Notes: generated by a model not told the origin, from the sequence alone. 64,000 nt of DNA from Bacillus sp. T33-2 (GCF_002860205.1 NZ_PGVB01000011.1:1-64000); one strand, 5' to 3'. Positions 17,293-26,732 are shown, counted from the first letter of the stretch. A program made the numbers and translations.

Positions 17293-17511
17293 ATGATAAA
17301 TGATTTAACGGCCTACATCGACAGGAGAATCGATGAGCTTTCTAGCTATAAGGAAGAGACGCTAGAATCATTTAGCAGCATTACAAAAACAGTGGATAAG
17401 CTCGACATTAGGGAAGATAAGGAAATCTATGAGAAAAAAATGCTTTTTTATATTGCAACAGGTGCGATGGCAGAACTGATGAAGTTACGAAAATTAATGA
17501 ACGAAAAGTGA
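17293..17511 (+). CDS. Small acidic helical protein, 72 residues
   Basis: An ATG at 17293, with GAGAGGAG about 11 bases upstream and an extended -10 promoter just before, supports a real gene. The product is charged and helical. Its first half (LTAYIDRRIDELSSYKEET) and last part (AMAELMKLRKLMNE) have heptad-like spacing. There is no signal peptide, membrane helix or Cys. I do not recognise the family. It may be cotranscribed with the beta-helix gene 140 bp downstream, though a separate Shine-Dalgarno precedes that. Confidence 0.65.
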   Translation: MINDLTAYIDRRIDELSSYKEETLESFSSITKTVDKLDIREDKEIYEKKMLFYIATGAMAELMKLRKLMNEK

Positions 17512-17650
17512 AACAGCAGCGCAACAATTGTAGTTCCAATCAAATTGGATTGGGGCTTTATTTTTTGCCAACACAAGTAGACGGTTACACCAATTATGAA
17601 CGGGAATAATACATATAACCATTAGGGGCTTTTTAATGAGAGGTGGTTAA

Positions 17651-19207
17651 ATGCTCTATTTGGATAAGAAACATGATCCGGGAAAGAACGCTGATTTAAT
17701 ATCGAAAATCATCCAAAACCGAAAGAATATAGAAGAAGCAGTCAAGGAGACGGATGACCTTTTCCTTAAGCATGGAGTTGCAGGCCAATCTACGGTGCAG
17801 AGGAGGGCCCTTGTATTTTTAAAAGATATAATTACTGGACTGCCCCATTTTTTCATTGCGACCAGGGCAGCGGCTGAAACATTTCCCTCCAAGACGGTCG
17901 TTGCCAAGGAAGGCAGTGTATATCCAGACTGGAAACCTGAACTAGATGAGCAGTATGGCAAACTGCAAAACAAGATTAATAGGGTTGTTAATGTTGCGGA
18001 TTACGGGGCAGTGGGGGATGGCGCCACGGACAACACCGAGGCTTTTAAAAAGGCGATTGGCGACGGTGCGGTTGAAGTGCATGTCCCTGCCGGTGTTTAT
18101 ATAACGAGAGGAATCAAGCTGCCGTCATGGACATCCCTGATTGGAGAAGGCAAGGGCGTTACCACGATCAAACTTCATGATTCAGCCCCGAAAGGAACAA
18201 GGCTCCTCACAAATCAGAATCATCGCAGGGGAAACCGCAATATTCTGGTCGAGGGAATGAGTCTCGACTGGAATGTGGAAAGGCTCGGCGAGGAACGCAA
18301 GACAAGCACGTGGGGTAACCATTCAAGCTGCTTGACCTACGCTAATGTAAAATATGGATGGGTACGGGATGTGGAAGCCATCAATCCTGGCCTCCATTGT
18401 TTTGATGTGTCGTCAGCCCTTTACAATTATTCCGGGGACGAGTACAGGGCCCGGCGTGGAAGCAAGTATATCTGGCTGGATAACCTGAACGGCTATGGCT
18501 TTGGCGACGATGGGATTACGACGCATCATAGTGATAACATCTTCATATCAAATTCGCATATGTGCGACCCGAGTGGCAGGGCCCATAAGCAAGGATTTTC
18601 GAATTCCAACGGGATAGAGGTGGACGACGGCTCACGCAATGTCTGGCTTGTGAACAATTCAACTGCGAGGTGCTTTGGCGGTGTCGAGGTCAAGGCACAC
18701 CATAATTCTTCGGCAGCCAATAATGTACAGATCATCGGGCATCTTTCAGTGAATGACAACCGTTCGTACAATTTCCGCCACATCGGCCACCATAAAAGTA
18801 CCGATCCGGAGTCAAGGACAGCTTTTAATATCAGGGCGACGAACATTGTGGCGATAGCTCCTGTGTACACGGAGTTATACAAGGATTCCACTCCGCGTGG
18901 CATGGTGGTCTCAGCCTATAAAAACGTCGTGGTGAATAACTTCACCCTGATAGGTGATCCTGAATATGACTTTAAAGGTAATCCTTTAATTGCAATCCAG
19001 TACCGTGCAAGAAATGTGGTGCTCCAAAATGTCACCATAAGGGACTTTAAAAATGCTGCGGCGAATATAAAAGTATTTGGCGGGGATCAAAAGGCGGATA
19101 ATATTCATATCCGCAATGTAAAGGTCAGAAAATCGGCATCTGAAGCTGTCCAAGTAGGTGCCGGCATCGACAACATCAAAATAGAAGGTGTCGATGTGCT
19201 GGTATAG
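17651..19207 (+). CDS. Right-handed beta-helix protein, pectate-lyase-3/GH28-related
   Basis: A 518-residue protein with no obvious signal peptide. Residues about 1-110 form an unrecognised helical N-terminal region. The beta-helix starts with VNVADYGAVGDGATDNTEAF, the signature of the pectate_lyase_3 domain found in exopolysaccharide hydrolases and phage tailspikes. Repeated short strands rich in N-x-I/V (VNNFTLIGD, VVLQNVTIRDF, NIKIEGVDVLV) continue to the C-terminus. Asp-rich loops (GFGDDGITTHHSDN) at mid-protein may be catalytic. It probably acts on an envelope or matrix polysaccharide. No polysaccharide cluster adjoins it, so the substrate is unknown. Confidence 0.8.
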   Translation: MLYLDKKHDPGKNADLISKIIQNRKNIEEAVKETDDLFLKHGVAGQSTVQRRALVFLKDIITGLPHFFIATRAAAETFPSKTVVAKEGSVYPDWKPELDEQYGKLQNKINRVVNVADYGAVGDGATDNTEAFKKAIGDGAVEVHVPAGVYITRGIKLPSWTSLIGEGKGVTTIKLHDSAPKGTRLLTNQNHRRGNRNILVEGMSLDWNVERLGEERKTSTWGNHSSCLTYANVKYGWVRDVEAINPGLHCFDVSSALYNYSGDEYRARRGSKYIWLDNLNGYGFGDDGITTHHSDNIFISNSHMCDPSGRAHKQGFSNSNGIEVDDGSRNVWLVNNSTARCFGGVEVKAHHNSSAANNVQIIGHLSVNDNRSYNFRHIGHHKSTDPESRTAFNIRATNIVAIAPVYTELYKDSTPRGMVVSAYKNVVVNNFTLIGDPEYDFKGNPLIAIQYRARNVVLQNVTIRDFKNAAANIKVFGGDQKADNIHIRNVKVRKSASEAVQVGAGIDNIKIEGVDVLV

Positions 19208-19358
19208 ATGTGTTTGCGATGGCAAACACGCGGGTTCCCGGATGGTGCTATTTCAGCAGTGACGTTGGTTGGGATCCCAGACACTGGCATCGCCAATAAG
19301 GTAGATTGGCACTCAGCAAGCAGCTACGGTCGCCAATGATCTCAATGTACAATAAAAA

Positions 19359-19391
19359 TGAAGGCCTCCATCACCCCCGGCAGGCCTTCAT
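19359..19391 (-). terminator. Bidirectional-looking terminator
   Basis: ATGAAGGCCT (19359-19368) pairs perfectly with AGGCCTTCAT (19382-19391). The minus strand continues TTTTTATTG, so it mainly serves the EamA gene, and it may also stop the beta-helix transcript. Confidence 0.8.
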
Positions 19392-19398
19392 CCTTTAG

Positions 19399-19827
19399 CT
19401 AGCTGATTGCAGTTAACACTACACCTATAGCAATAAGTCCGACTCCAATTCCGTTCACAAGGGATAATTTCTCTCCGAAGAACAGGATAGCCATTACAGT
19501 TGCAATGACCACGCTGAGTTTATCTATAGGTGCTACCTGAGAAACTTTGCCGACACGTAATGCCAGAAAATAAAACAGCCATGATGATGCTCCTGCTAAA
19601 CCACTCAGCACTATATACAGAAACGTTTTCCTTTCTGCAATGATTTCAGGGATTTTAGCCAGGTTTCCCTGGAAAGCTACAACACCAATCAAAAAAGCAG
19701 CCATGATGATCGCCCTGACTGCGGTGGCGGTGTTGGGGTCAATATTTTGAAGTCCCATTTTTCCAAAGATGCTCACCATTGCCGCAAAGACAGCCGCAAG
19801 TAAAGCATATATTAGCCATAAAGACAT
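19399..19827 (-). CDS. EamA/DMT-family four-helix-plus transporter, single repeat
   Basis: 142 residues from ATG 19827, with AAAGGAGTAAC upstream. It has five hydrophobic helices forming one EamA unit, including the conserved GASSWLFYFLALRVGKVSQVAPIDKLSVV segment, described here by position (residues ~80-108). Most DMT carriers have two such units (~300 residues). Single-unit members are thought to act as dimers, like EmrE or YtnA-type proteins. The substrate is unknown. It is monocistronic, about 160 bp from EcsC. Confidence 0.8.
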   Translation of the reverse strand: MSLWLIYALLAAVFAAMVSIFGKMGLQNIDPNTATAVRAIIMAAFLIGVVAFQGNLAKIPEIIAERKTFLYIVLSGLAGASSWLFYFLALRVGKVSQVAPIDKLSVVIATVMAILFFGEKLSLVNGIGVGLIAIGVVLTAIS

Positions 19828-19984
19828 GTTGTTACTCCTTTCAGTCCACCCAGTTTGATCATGGAACATGCTACTAGATATATTCTTCCCGAAACAACAG
19901 CAAACATGACTGCCTTAAAAATTGGTCCTTGCCATCAGAGCCAAGCGCTGCAGATGAGCACACGACCGAAGGAACCGCCCAAAG

Positions 19985-20782
19985 TCAACTGTCTTCCAGC
20001 CTGTCCAAAATCCGTCTTTTCCTGTACAGCATAATGCCAACCTCAGCGAGGTCGTTAATCATTGCCCGGTTTGTGAAAGCACCGAAAACCAGACCTGCAA
20101 CCGGCACCATTTGAAACAGCTTTTTCCAGCCAAACTGGTCCCTGTATGTATAAACAACCTCCCGCCATCCTTGCAACTGTGACATGATTTCTCCAGACTT
20201 CGAGTCATCCTTGTAGTAAGAGGACAGCCCGTCAAGAATTGCGCGTTTGCCGACAACGTCCGCTGATGAGAATTGCAGGCATTTCACAATAAATACTCTT
20301 TCACTCGTTTCGTTCGGATCATAGCCATGGATGATGGCAATTTCCTGCAAGGTTTTTAACGAAATGGCAAGCAAAGCGGGAATGTCTACGGCAAGCGTAA
20401 AAATTCCTCCAATTCCAGTGCTGGCCCCCTGGATTGTCGCCAGTTTTTTTCTCTGTTCAATTACCCCTTCGCACACTTTTTCCATTGTGTTCAGGGGAAG
20501 ATCTTTAATATCAGAAAAGTTTGTGATAGGCATATTTGTCTCTTTCTGGATCGTATCGAATATTTTCCGCTCATTCACTAAATACTTGCCGCCAGTTTGG
20601 ATATAGCCCCCGATTTCATCAAGCAGTGAACCAATTTTTTTGTGGATGAAGTCAGGAGTGATTTTATCAAGGATCTTAAAAGGTAAGCGGCCGAGCCTTT
20701 CCCAAAACCAGTCGCTACTCTGGCTTTTTTCCCATTTTTCTATGATTTGCAGCTGTTTCATTAATTCTTCTTTCGTTTCCAA
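19985..20782 (-). CDS. EcsC family protein
   Basis: A 265-residue protein starting at TTG, with GAGGGGAATG six bases upstream. It matches the EcsC family throughout: an N-terminal WEKSQSSDWFWERLGRLPF segment, the glycine-rich IGGIFTLAVDIPALLAISL amphipathic stretch, and YGIDP-like HGYDPNETSERVFIVKCLQ. EcsC was named from the third gene of the B. subtilis ecsABC transporter operon, but its biochemical role is undefined. There are no ABC transporter genes here, so this is a solo member. An IS remnant abuts its 5' side and may have displaced its native promoter. Confidence 0.8.
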   Translation of the reverse strand: METKEELMKQLQIIEKWEKSQSSDWFWERLGRLPFKILDKITPDFIHKKIGSLLDEIGGYIQTGGKYLVNERKIFDTIQKETNMPITNFSDIKDLPLNTMEKVCEGVIEQRKKLATIQGASTGIGGIFTLAVDIPALLAISLKTLQEIAIIHGYDPNETSERVFIVKCLQFSSADVVGKRAILDGLSSYYKDDSKSGEIMSQLQGWREVVYTYRDQFGWKKLFQMVPVAGLVFGAFTNRAMINDLAEVGIMLYRKRRILDRLEDS

Positions 20783-20889
20783 ATTTCACATTCCCCTCAT
20801 TTTTACTTTCATTTTCGTTGATGTGTAGACTCTTTGCAAATTATGGTATCTAAAAATATACGCGTTGTACAGAACCGGAGCATGAGGAT

Positions 20890-21375
20890 CAAGAAAAAAA
20901 CGCCTGGTTTCATCCATTTCTACAATTCCTGAGAAAGAGCTGAAATCCATTTGTTTTAATGCTGACAATACTTTATGTCTCCAATAGAACAATGTAACGT
21001 AGTGAATATCGCCTATAAGTTCCGCAGATTTACGAAGGGAATAACCTTCTAACATACATTAATAAAATCTAACCATTTATCTGTTTTATGGGTGCGATAA
21101 AGAGGGGTATGTGTCACATCAGTAAAAGTCTTTCCGCAATCATTACAGCGGTATCGTTGGCGTTCCACTTTCTTAAGACCAATCTTCACCAATATTTACC
21201 AAAACGAATAACCCCTTTTGAGCCACAATGAATGCAGGAATATCCGTCTTTATTTTTACGTTCAGTAATCTCTTTAAAAATAGGCTCGCTTACTGAAAAT
21301 GACGCAAGAGATTGAGCGAAAAACTCCTTTAAACGATGTTGTTCAGTGGGGCTTAACTTTTTTATTCAGCTATCA
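20890..21375 (-). mobile_element. IS1595-type transposase, decayed N-terminal half
   Basis: The minus strand carries zinc-ribbon coding sequence (YSCIHCGSKGVIRFG, then RYRCNDCGKTFTDVTHTPLY with frame changes), followed by LEGYSLRKSAELIGDI and FYWRHKVLSALKQMDF, ending at GIVEMDE, which would carry the first catalytic Asp. After this the family sequence stops. Frameshifts occur near 21190 and 21060. It is non-functional, and its continuation is found on the opposite strand from 21481. Confidence 0.8.
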
Positions 21376-21480
21376 GCCGTAAGCTGATCCAGGCGTTTTA
21401 TCTTTAAATATTGGCTATGTTAATAATTCTGTTGTTATTTGAATAAATCGAACAAATGTTCTATAATAAAATAAAGAATT

Positions 21481-22067
21481 TTTTTGGAGTGATTGAAATG
21501 ACGTTAAAAGAACCTATTTCTTATACTCCGAAAAAGGCAAAAGAAACATAAAAGGTAGAAAGGCACGTAAAAGAGGAGGTTCTTCCAAATTCACGGAAAT
21601 TAGTCACGAACAAGTCTATGTTCTCATTGCCAGAGACCGACAAAAAACTACTTATTCTGGTGTTCTTGGTAAAGGTCGAATAATAAAAACACAATTAGAC
21701 AAGGCAATCGGCTCGAAATTATCATCGGACAATCACACTGTGTACCGATGCTTGGAGGGCTTTTTCAACATATGCAAAAAGCAAAGGTTTGGAGTATTAT
21801 CGCTTTAAGTCAGATGGTACAGAGCGTGTCAAAGGGTTGTATCATATCCAAAATGTTAATAATTATCACAGTCGATTAAAAGGTTGGATACAACGCTTTA
21901 ATGGCGTAGCAACAAAGTATCTTGACCATTATTTGAGCTGGTTTTATTTCTTGGATATAGTGAAACATCGGGCAGATGATGTAGCAATTAGCAAAATGAT
22001 AGTCGAAAGTTCACTACTTTCAACCAAAGAAACGAATAAAACCCTTAGAACTAAAAGGTTCATATAG
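21481..22067 (+). mobile_element. IS1595-type transposase, decayed C-terminal half
   Basis: The plus strand from about 21512 encodes YFLYSEKGKRNIKGRKARKR, then ISHEQVYVLIARDRQKTTYS, a frameshift near 21750, then AWRAFSTYAKSKGLEYYRFK and WIQRFNGVATKYLDHYLSWF, the ISXO2-like catalytic C-terminus. It begins where the minus-strand fragment ends. It has no start codon and at least one frameshift, so it is inactive. No clear terminal inverted repeats or target duplication were found. Confidence 0.85.
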
Positions 22068-22159
22068 TTTAATATCATCCACGTTGCGGTAAAATTTGAA
22101 ACTATTACCTAACCTTTTCGTAAAATTAAATATAAAAATTAATTATGAGGAGGTTAGGA

Positions 22160-22465
22160 ATGTTAGTAATATCATTGGTTGTAATGGCTTTAGGCATTTT
22201 AATAATATTTGTGGGATATTCATTACGAAGAAAAGGGAAAACATCATTTATTGCGGGAAACAATGAAGTTTTTGTTCCAAAAAATGAAAAGAAGTTAGCG
22301 GAACGAATAGGCTTGGTTGTCATTTTATTTGGTATAGAGACTGTGTTATTTCCAATAACTTTTCAAGTTATACATGGTATCGAAGGTTATTATTTTGCAA
22401 TAGTGGCTTTAGTCCATATTTTTATTGTATTTCTATTAATGCTTTTTGACCAAATGGAGATTTAA
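22160..22465 (+). CDS. Small DUF3784-like membrane protein
   Basis: 101 residues from ATG 22160, preceded by GAGGAGGTTAGG. Three hydrophobic helices (about 1-20, 48-70 and 78-98) are separated by a soluble RRKGKTSFIAGNNEVFVPKN segment, the DUF3784 layout also seen in the larger protein at 6644. The function is unknown. An intrinsic terminator follows at 22497. It lies directly behind the IS remnant and has lower GC than its neighbours, so it could have arrived with it. Confidence 0.7.
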   Translation: MLVISLVVMALGILIIFVGYSLRRKGKTSFIAGNNEVFVPKNEKKLAERIGLVVILFGIETVLFPITFQVIHGIEGYYFAIVALVHIFIVFLLMLFDQMEI

Positions 22466-22496
22466 TGTTATCCAATAGTAACGTAAGCATCTACAT

Positions 22497-22524
22497 AAAG
22501 ACCTTCATATACGAAGGTCTTTAT
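22497..22524 (+). terminator. Intrinsic terminator
   Basis: AAAGACCTTC-ATATAC-GAAGGTCTTT, then ATTAT. The perfect 10-bp stem is rich in A-T pairs at both ends and may work in both directions. Confidence 0.8.
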
Positions 22525-22566
22525 TATAGATAAATAACAACAATAAATATTAACATAGCCTAAATA

Positions 22567-23907
22567 TTAAGAGGCCTTCATTTCAGCGCCCTCTGTTTCC
22601 TTAGCTGAGGATGAGCCGCCTAATTTGCCAAGGGCAAGCCCTACCAGGGTTCCGACAACCGCCGGAACGATCCACTGTAATCCGACTGATGAAAGGGGAA
22701 GGAAGTCCCTCATTGTCTGTAGCGGTCCCAAGTCAAGGCCGAATGTCGTTAATCCGTCGATTGCTGCAAACACCCCGGTGAACAGCATCGCACTTCCGTA
22801 AACTTTTCTTGAATGCTGGAAGTAGCGGCTGAAAAATGTAAGCACTACAAGGACGATGGTTAACGGGTATGCTGTTACAAGGAAAGGAACCGATACTTTC
22901 AAAATCTGGCTCAATCCAAGATTGGAAAGCGTGAATCCTACAATAGTGACAGCTAAGACAACTGCTTTGTAGCTTGCTTTTGGAACCAGGTCTGAAAAAT
23001 ATTGTCCGCAGGCAGCCGTCAATCCAACGACAGTTGTGAAACAAGCCAAGGTGAAAATGAAGCCGAGCAAAGCGGTTCCGCTTTGGCCGAATAATAGCGT
23101 CGCAGCCGAAGAAAGGATAGCCGTTCCATTTTCAAACGTGCCATTGGCAGCCATCTTTCCGCCGATCAATCCGAGACTGACATATACTAGCGCAAGCAGA
23201 ACTCCGGCAATCATCGCTGCTTTCAATGTGTATTTCGTTAACTGCTTTTCTTCCTTTACGCCTTTTTGCTTAACAGCTGTAAGGATGACGATTCCAAATG
23301 CGAGGGACGCCAGTGCGTCCATTGTGTTGTAGCCTTCCAAGAATCCTTTGAAAAATGCTCCGGATTCATATGCGGCGGCAGGTGATTGTAATGGCGCATC
23401 CAACTGTGCAAATCCAGCCGTACATAAAACCACCATTGCCAAAAGTAAAACAGGTGTAATCCAGCGGCCCATGTATTTTTCCATTTTTGAAGGGTTCAAG
23501 CTGATTACATACACAAGCAGGAAGAAGACTGCTGTATATAAGAACAAGACTAAAGCTAAGTTCGTTGATTTATCGAGGAAAGGTGTGACACCCATCTCAA
23601 AAGCTACTGTAGCATTTCTCGGAATCGCCAGAAACGGCCCGATTGATAAGTACACAATGACCATGAATACAGTGCTGAATACAGGATGCACACGGTTCCC
23701 GATCGTCTGGACACCGCCCTTGACAAGCGAAATGGCGAGCAGCACTGCAAATGGCAATCCAACCGCCGTAACGATGAATCCAGCCATCGCAAGCCAGTAG
23801 GAGGTTCCGGAAAGTGCCCCCAAGAAAGGAGGGAAAATCAGGTTTCCTGCACCAAAAAACATTGAAAATAGCATTAAGCCAATCACTAAAGTATCTCTTT
23901 TTCTCAC
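22567..23907 (-). CDS. brnQ: Branched-chain amino acid carrier BrnQ (LIVCS family)
   Basis: The start is GTG at 23907 (AAAGGAGAGATCATA upstream), giving 446 residues; an upstream extension of the frame would enter the leader. It has about 12 membrane helices and the LIVCS signature near the N-terminus (LMLFSMFFGAGNLIFPPFLG), with a second motif SLGLIGGKMA mid-protein. The family imports Leu, Ile and Val with Na+ or H+. A T-box leader immediately upstream indicates induction by uncharged tRNA, which fits a branched-chain amino acid importer. It is monocistronic, and the C-terminus is a Glu/Ser-rich cytoplasmic tail. Confidence 0.92.
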   Translation of the reverse strand: MRKRDTLVIGLMLFSMFFGAGNLIFPPFLGALSGTSYWLAMAGFIVTAVGLPFAVLLAISLVKGGVQTIGNRVHPVFSTVFMVIVYLSIGPFLAIPRNATVAFEMGVTPFLDKSTNLALVLFLYTAVFFLLVYVISLNPSKMEKYMGRWITPVLLLAMVVLCTAGFAQLDAPLQSPAAAYESGAFFKGFLEGYNTMDALASLAFGIVILTAVKQKGVKEEKQLTKYTLKAAMIAGVLLALVYVSLGLIGGKMAANGTFENGTAILSSAATLLFGQSGTALLGFIFTLACFTTVVGLTAACGQYFSDLVPKASYKAVVLAVTIVGFTLSNLGLSQILKVSVPFLVTAYPLTIVLVVLTFFSRYFQHSRKVYGSAMLFTGVFAAIDGLTTFGLDLGPLQTMRDFLPLSSVGLQWIVPAVVGTLVGLALGKLGGSSSAKETEGAEMKAS

Positions 23908-23937
23908 TATGATCTCTCCTTTGTTTGTAAAAAATAA

Positions 23938-24187
23938 AAAACCCGTCCCTAAAAAGGGACGAGTTTGTGCTCGCGTTACCACCCTAATTCCGCAAAAAAT
24001 AAAAGATTGCGGCTCTCAGTCAACGTACTATCATACGTGTTCCTTTGTAACGGCGGAAATCCCGTCAAAGCTTACTGGTTTCAGCTTTGCATCTCAGAGA
24101 TGATCTTCGGGCAGGTACTGGACACCGGCTTTCACCAAACGCCGGCTCTCTTTGGAACAGCAATCCTGACTTACTCTTCTCGTCATT
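23938..24187 (-). promoter_or_regulatory. T-box riboswitch upstream of brnQ
   Basis: The minus strand shows, in order, AGTAAGT, the Stem I distal region AGAGAGCCGGCG/GCCGGTGTCC, the T-box AGGGTGGTAACGCG (near 23985), and a terminator ACTCGTCCC/GGGACGGGT followed by TTTTTT (23938-23965). The T-box can pair with the 5' side of the terminator to form the antiterminator. The sequence GAAGATCATCTCTGAG in Stem I puts ATC at the likely specifier position, suggesting isoleucine; that reading is inference. Confidence 0.92.
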
Positions 24188-24320
24188 GATTTTTATTATT
24201 TAAAGATAATTTATCAGAGTAAAATGAATGTGTCAATATTTTTTGATAGTTTTAATAATTAGGCATAATTTCCTTGTATGCCTAATTGCCAACGACGGTC
24301 ATCAGTATTAACGAAGTATC

Positions 24321-24716
<396 letters not shown>

Positions 24717-24721
24717 TTAAA

Positions 24722-24757
24722 GGACATGGGCCGGGTAAGAATACCGAACTCATGTCC
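24722..24757. terminator. Hairpin GGACATG/CATGTCC
   Basis: GGACATG (24722-24728) and CATGTCC (24751-24757) enclose a smaller GGGTA/TACC stem. There is no U-tract; it is probably the remnant of a terminator or a mobile-element end. Confidence 0.4.
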
Positions 24758-24770
24758 AACAGGTTGCTTA

Positions 24771-24834
24771 AAAATATATGTCTAACTTTTTTGGTTCACT
24801 TCAAAATATATGTCTAACTTTTTTGGTTCACTTC
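24771..24834. repeat. Perfect 32-bp direct repeat, two copies
   Basis: AAAATATATGTCTAACTTTT, continuing TTGGTTCACTTC, occurs at 24771-24802 and again without a gap at 24803-24834. From there to 25003 no gene was seen. Confidence 0.9.
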
Positions 24835-25003
24835 AAAAAGGTGGTTTTTTATTTTTACAAAGGGTTTCCTGCTAGATTTTGTGAAAATTGTACTTAAACT
24901 AAACCAGCTAATAGTTTGTCAACAAATCGTTTTATTGGATTCCAACAATATTTATTCCTCATATAGCAATAACACACCTCCCCCTTGCCAAATCTGATAA
25001 ACA

Positions 25004-25055
25004 AGAAAACCCAAATACAGAGAGTTAGATACTACTCTGTCTCTGGGTTTTCTCT
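25004..25055 (-). terminator. Strong hairpin terminator
   Basis: AGAAAACCCA (25004-25013) pairs with TGGGTTTTCT (25044-25053), and ACAGAG (25017-25022) with CTCTGT (25035-25040). It lies downstream of the small membrane gene at 25108. Confidence 0.75.
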
Positions 25056-25107
25056 ATTAGTACTACATTATCAAGGTTTCAGGATGTTGAAACTATAATG
25101 TGGCCTG

Positions 25108-25290
25108 TCAAGAATTCACCGATGCTATTGACCAAATGATAATGTTCACTGTAATTATAATTAAAATAAGTGTTAGTTGAGTATATTTATCCGACTTTTG
25201 CATTTTGTTTCTACTCAGTCTTACAAGATTGATAATCATCAAAATTAGAGCGATTCCCCCAAGAATTTTTGCCAAATGAAATGATGTCAT
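25108..25290 (-). CDS. 60-residue two-helix membrane protein
   Basis: ATG at 25290 with GAAGGGATG upstream. It has two hydrophobic helices (about 7-24 and 38-58) joined by a basic loop (RLSRNKMQKSDKYTQ). No family is recognised. It lies directly downstream, on the same strand, of a small glycine/alanine-rich reading frame at 25355-25462, and a strong terminator follows. Small two-helix proteins often serve as immunity proteins for bacteriocin-like peptides, but that is only a contextual guess. Confidence 0.5.
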   Translation of the reverse strand: MTSFHLAKILGGIALILMIINLVRLSRNKMQKSDKYTQLTLILIIITVNIIIWSIASVNS

Positions 25291-25354
25291 TATTTATTCA
25301 TCCCTTCGAGCTATTTATCTTTTTTAGCATTGTGAATCGGTCCAAAAAGGCTTG

Positions 25355-25462
25355 TCAAACATTGGTTCCGCACCCCTCTGCACTCGCTACAGTTAGGGCC
25401 CCGGCCCCAATACCCATAAGACTAGCAGCAATTCCTGCTGCAAGCCCAGCTGGTGGAAAGCT
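25355..25462 (-). other. Glycine/alanine-rich peptide frame, possibly a damaged bacteriocin-like gene
   Basis: The minus strand is open for 35 codons, encoding GLAAGIAASLMGIGAGALTV, then ASAEGCGTNV and a stop at 25355. The only in-frame ATG is internal (25417). A better start, ATG at about 25466 with GGAAGGA upstream, is one frame off, so a single-base deletion would explain the break. The hydrophobic Gly/Ala-rich core with a Ser/Thr/Cys-rich end resembles the mature part of a ribosomally made antimicrobial peptide. No modification or export genes are nearby. Confidence 0.3.
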
Positions 25463-25685
25463 TCATTCCTTCCTTAGATATTTGTTTGAAAGTCCATGTC
25501 CATAACAGGGAATGAATATAATTATTGGGGGATTGAAAAATATCCTCATTTTTATTATATAGTTTTAATTATTTCGGTATAATTTTTCCGTTATGCCTGA
25601 CTGTCAAAGATGGTGCTCTATATCTTTGTTTATCTTCAACCGACACCCAGGATATTTTTTTCATTAGGCTGGAGGACGTTTTCGA

Positions 25686-26648
25686 TCAATATCCTTTTTT
25701 ATAATCCACCAGGTTAACAGGCATGGTTTCTCCTGCAAGATAGTTTTTTAAATTAGGAAGGAGAATCTCCTCAACCACCCGCTGATTATAATGCTCCGTT
25801 GATCCTGCCGTATGTGGCGCTATAATGACATTTTCCATTTCCCATAGCGGGCTGTCTTCAGGCAAAGGTTCATTTTCAAATACATCCAGGCCGGCTCCTG
25901 ATATTTCCTGGTCCAGAAGGGCCCTGACCAATTCGTCCTCAGCGACAATTTCACCCCGCCCAATGTTAATAAAGAATGCAGAAGGCTTCATCAGCTTAAA
26001 CTGTTCATATCCAAACAAGTGATGAGTTTCCTTTGTGAGCGGCAGGGTAACAGCAATATAATCGCAGCGTGGCAGGATATTGTTTAGCTGCGCGGTCGTG
26101 TACATCTCATCAACATAGTCCACCTGTTTGCCAGAATGGCGCACTCCCAATACGTTCATTCCAAACGCTTTGGCAATTTTTGCTGTCTCTCTGCCTATCG
26201 CTCCGACACCGATGATTCCGATTGTTTTTTCATGCATTTCGAGTTTAAGGCCTGAGTGGTGCCATTTTTTCATCTGTTGATTTCTGACATATGTATGGAT
26301 TTTTCTGGTCAGGGCAAGCATCAAGGCAAAGATTGTTTCCGAAATTGGGAAAGCATGAACACCGTTGGCACTTGTCAACTGGACGTTCCTTTCATCGAGC
26401 CTTTCCAAGGGCAGCGAATCGACTCCGGCACTCCAGCTTTGAACCCAGCGCAGATTTGAATCCGGTAGAAGGCATGTTTCCTCAATCCCCTTTTTCCAGC
26501 CGGCAATTACTTCGGCGTCGTGAAGATGGTCCTGCCAGGCGGAACGGTCTTTTCCGATAATGACTTCCCATTCAGGAACAGTAGCTTTTAACCTTTCGCG
26601 GAGTGCAGGGTCGAGGTCATGTGTAACCACCATTTTTCTTTTCAGCAT
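25686..26648 (-). CDS. D-2-hydroxyacid dehydrogenase (NAD-dependent)
   Basis: 320 residues with the two-domain 2-hydroxyacid dehydrogenase fold. The nucleotide-binding motif is GIIGVGAIGRETAKIAKAFG (near residue 143). Substrate-binding and catalytic elements follow: NIGRGEIVAEDELV (Arg), [19 protein letters not shown] (Glu) and [12 protein letters not shown] (His). It reduces a 2-ketoacid or oxidises a D-2-hydroxyacid; the exact substrate (glyoxylate, pyruvate analogues) cannot be told. The Shine-Dalgarno is GGAGGAGT. Its 3' end is the source, or a sibling, of the partial copies at 24321-24690. Confidence 0.9.
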   Translation of the reverse strand: MLKRKMVVTHDLDPALRERLKATVPEWEVIIGKDRSAWQDHLHDAEVIAGWKKGIEETCLLPDSNLRWVQSWSAGVDSLPLERLDERNVQLTSANGVHAFPISETIFALMLALTRKIHTYVRNQQMKKWHHSGLKLEMHEKTIGIIGVGAIGRETAKIAKAFGMNVLGVRHSGKQVDYVDEMYTTAQLNNILPRCDYIAVTLPLTKETHHLFGYEQFKLMKPSAFFINIGRGEIVAEDELVRALLDQEISGAGLDVFENEPLPEDSPLWEMENVIIAPHTAGSTEHYNQRVVEEILLPNLKNYLAGETMPVNLVDYKKGY

Positions 26649-26732
26649 ATTACTCCTCCAATCCTTTATTTCATGTATTATTATTGTAGCAGATATGGAA
26701 ACAACACACTGATTAAGAGGAGTGGGGCGCAG

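Noticed and set aside
23965-24189. 74-residue plus-strand frame
   Set aside because: Covers the T-box leader of brnQ on the opposite strand.
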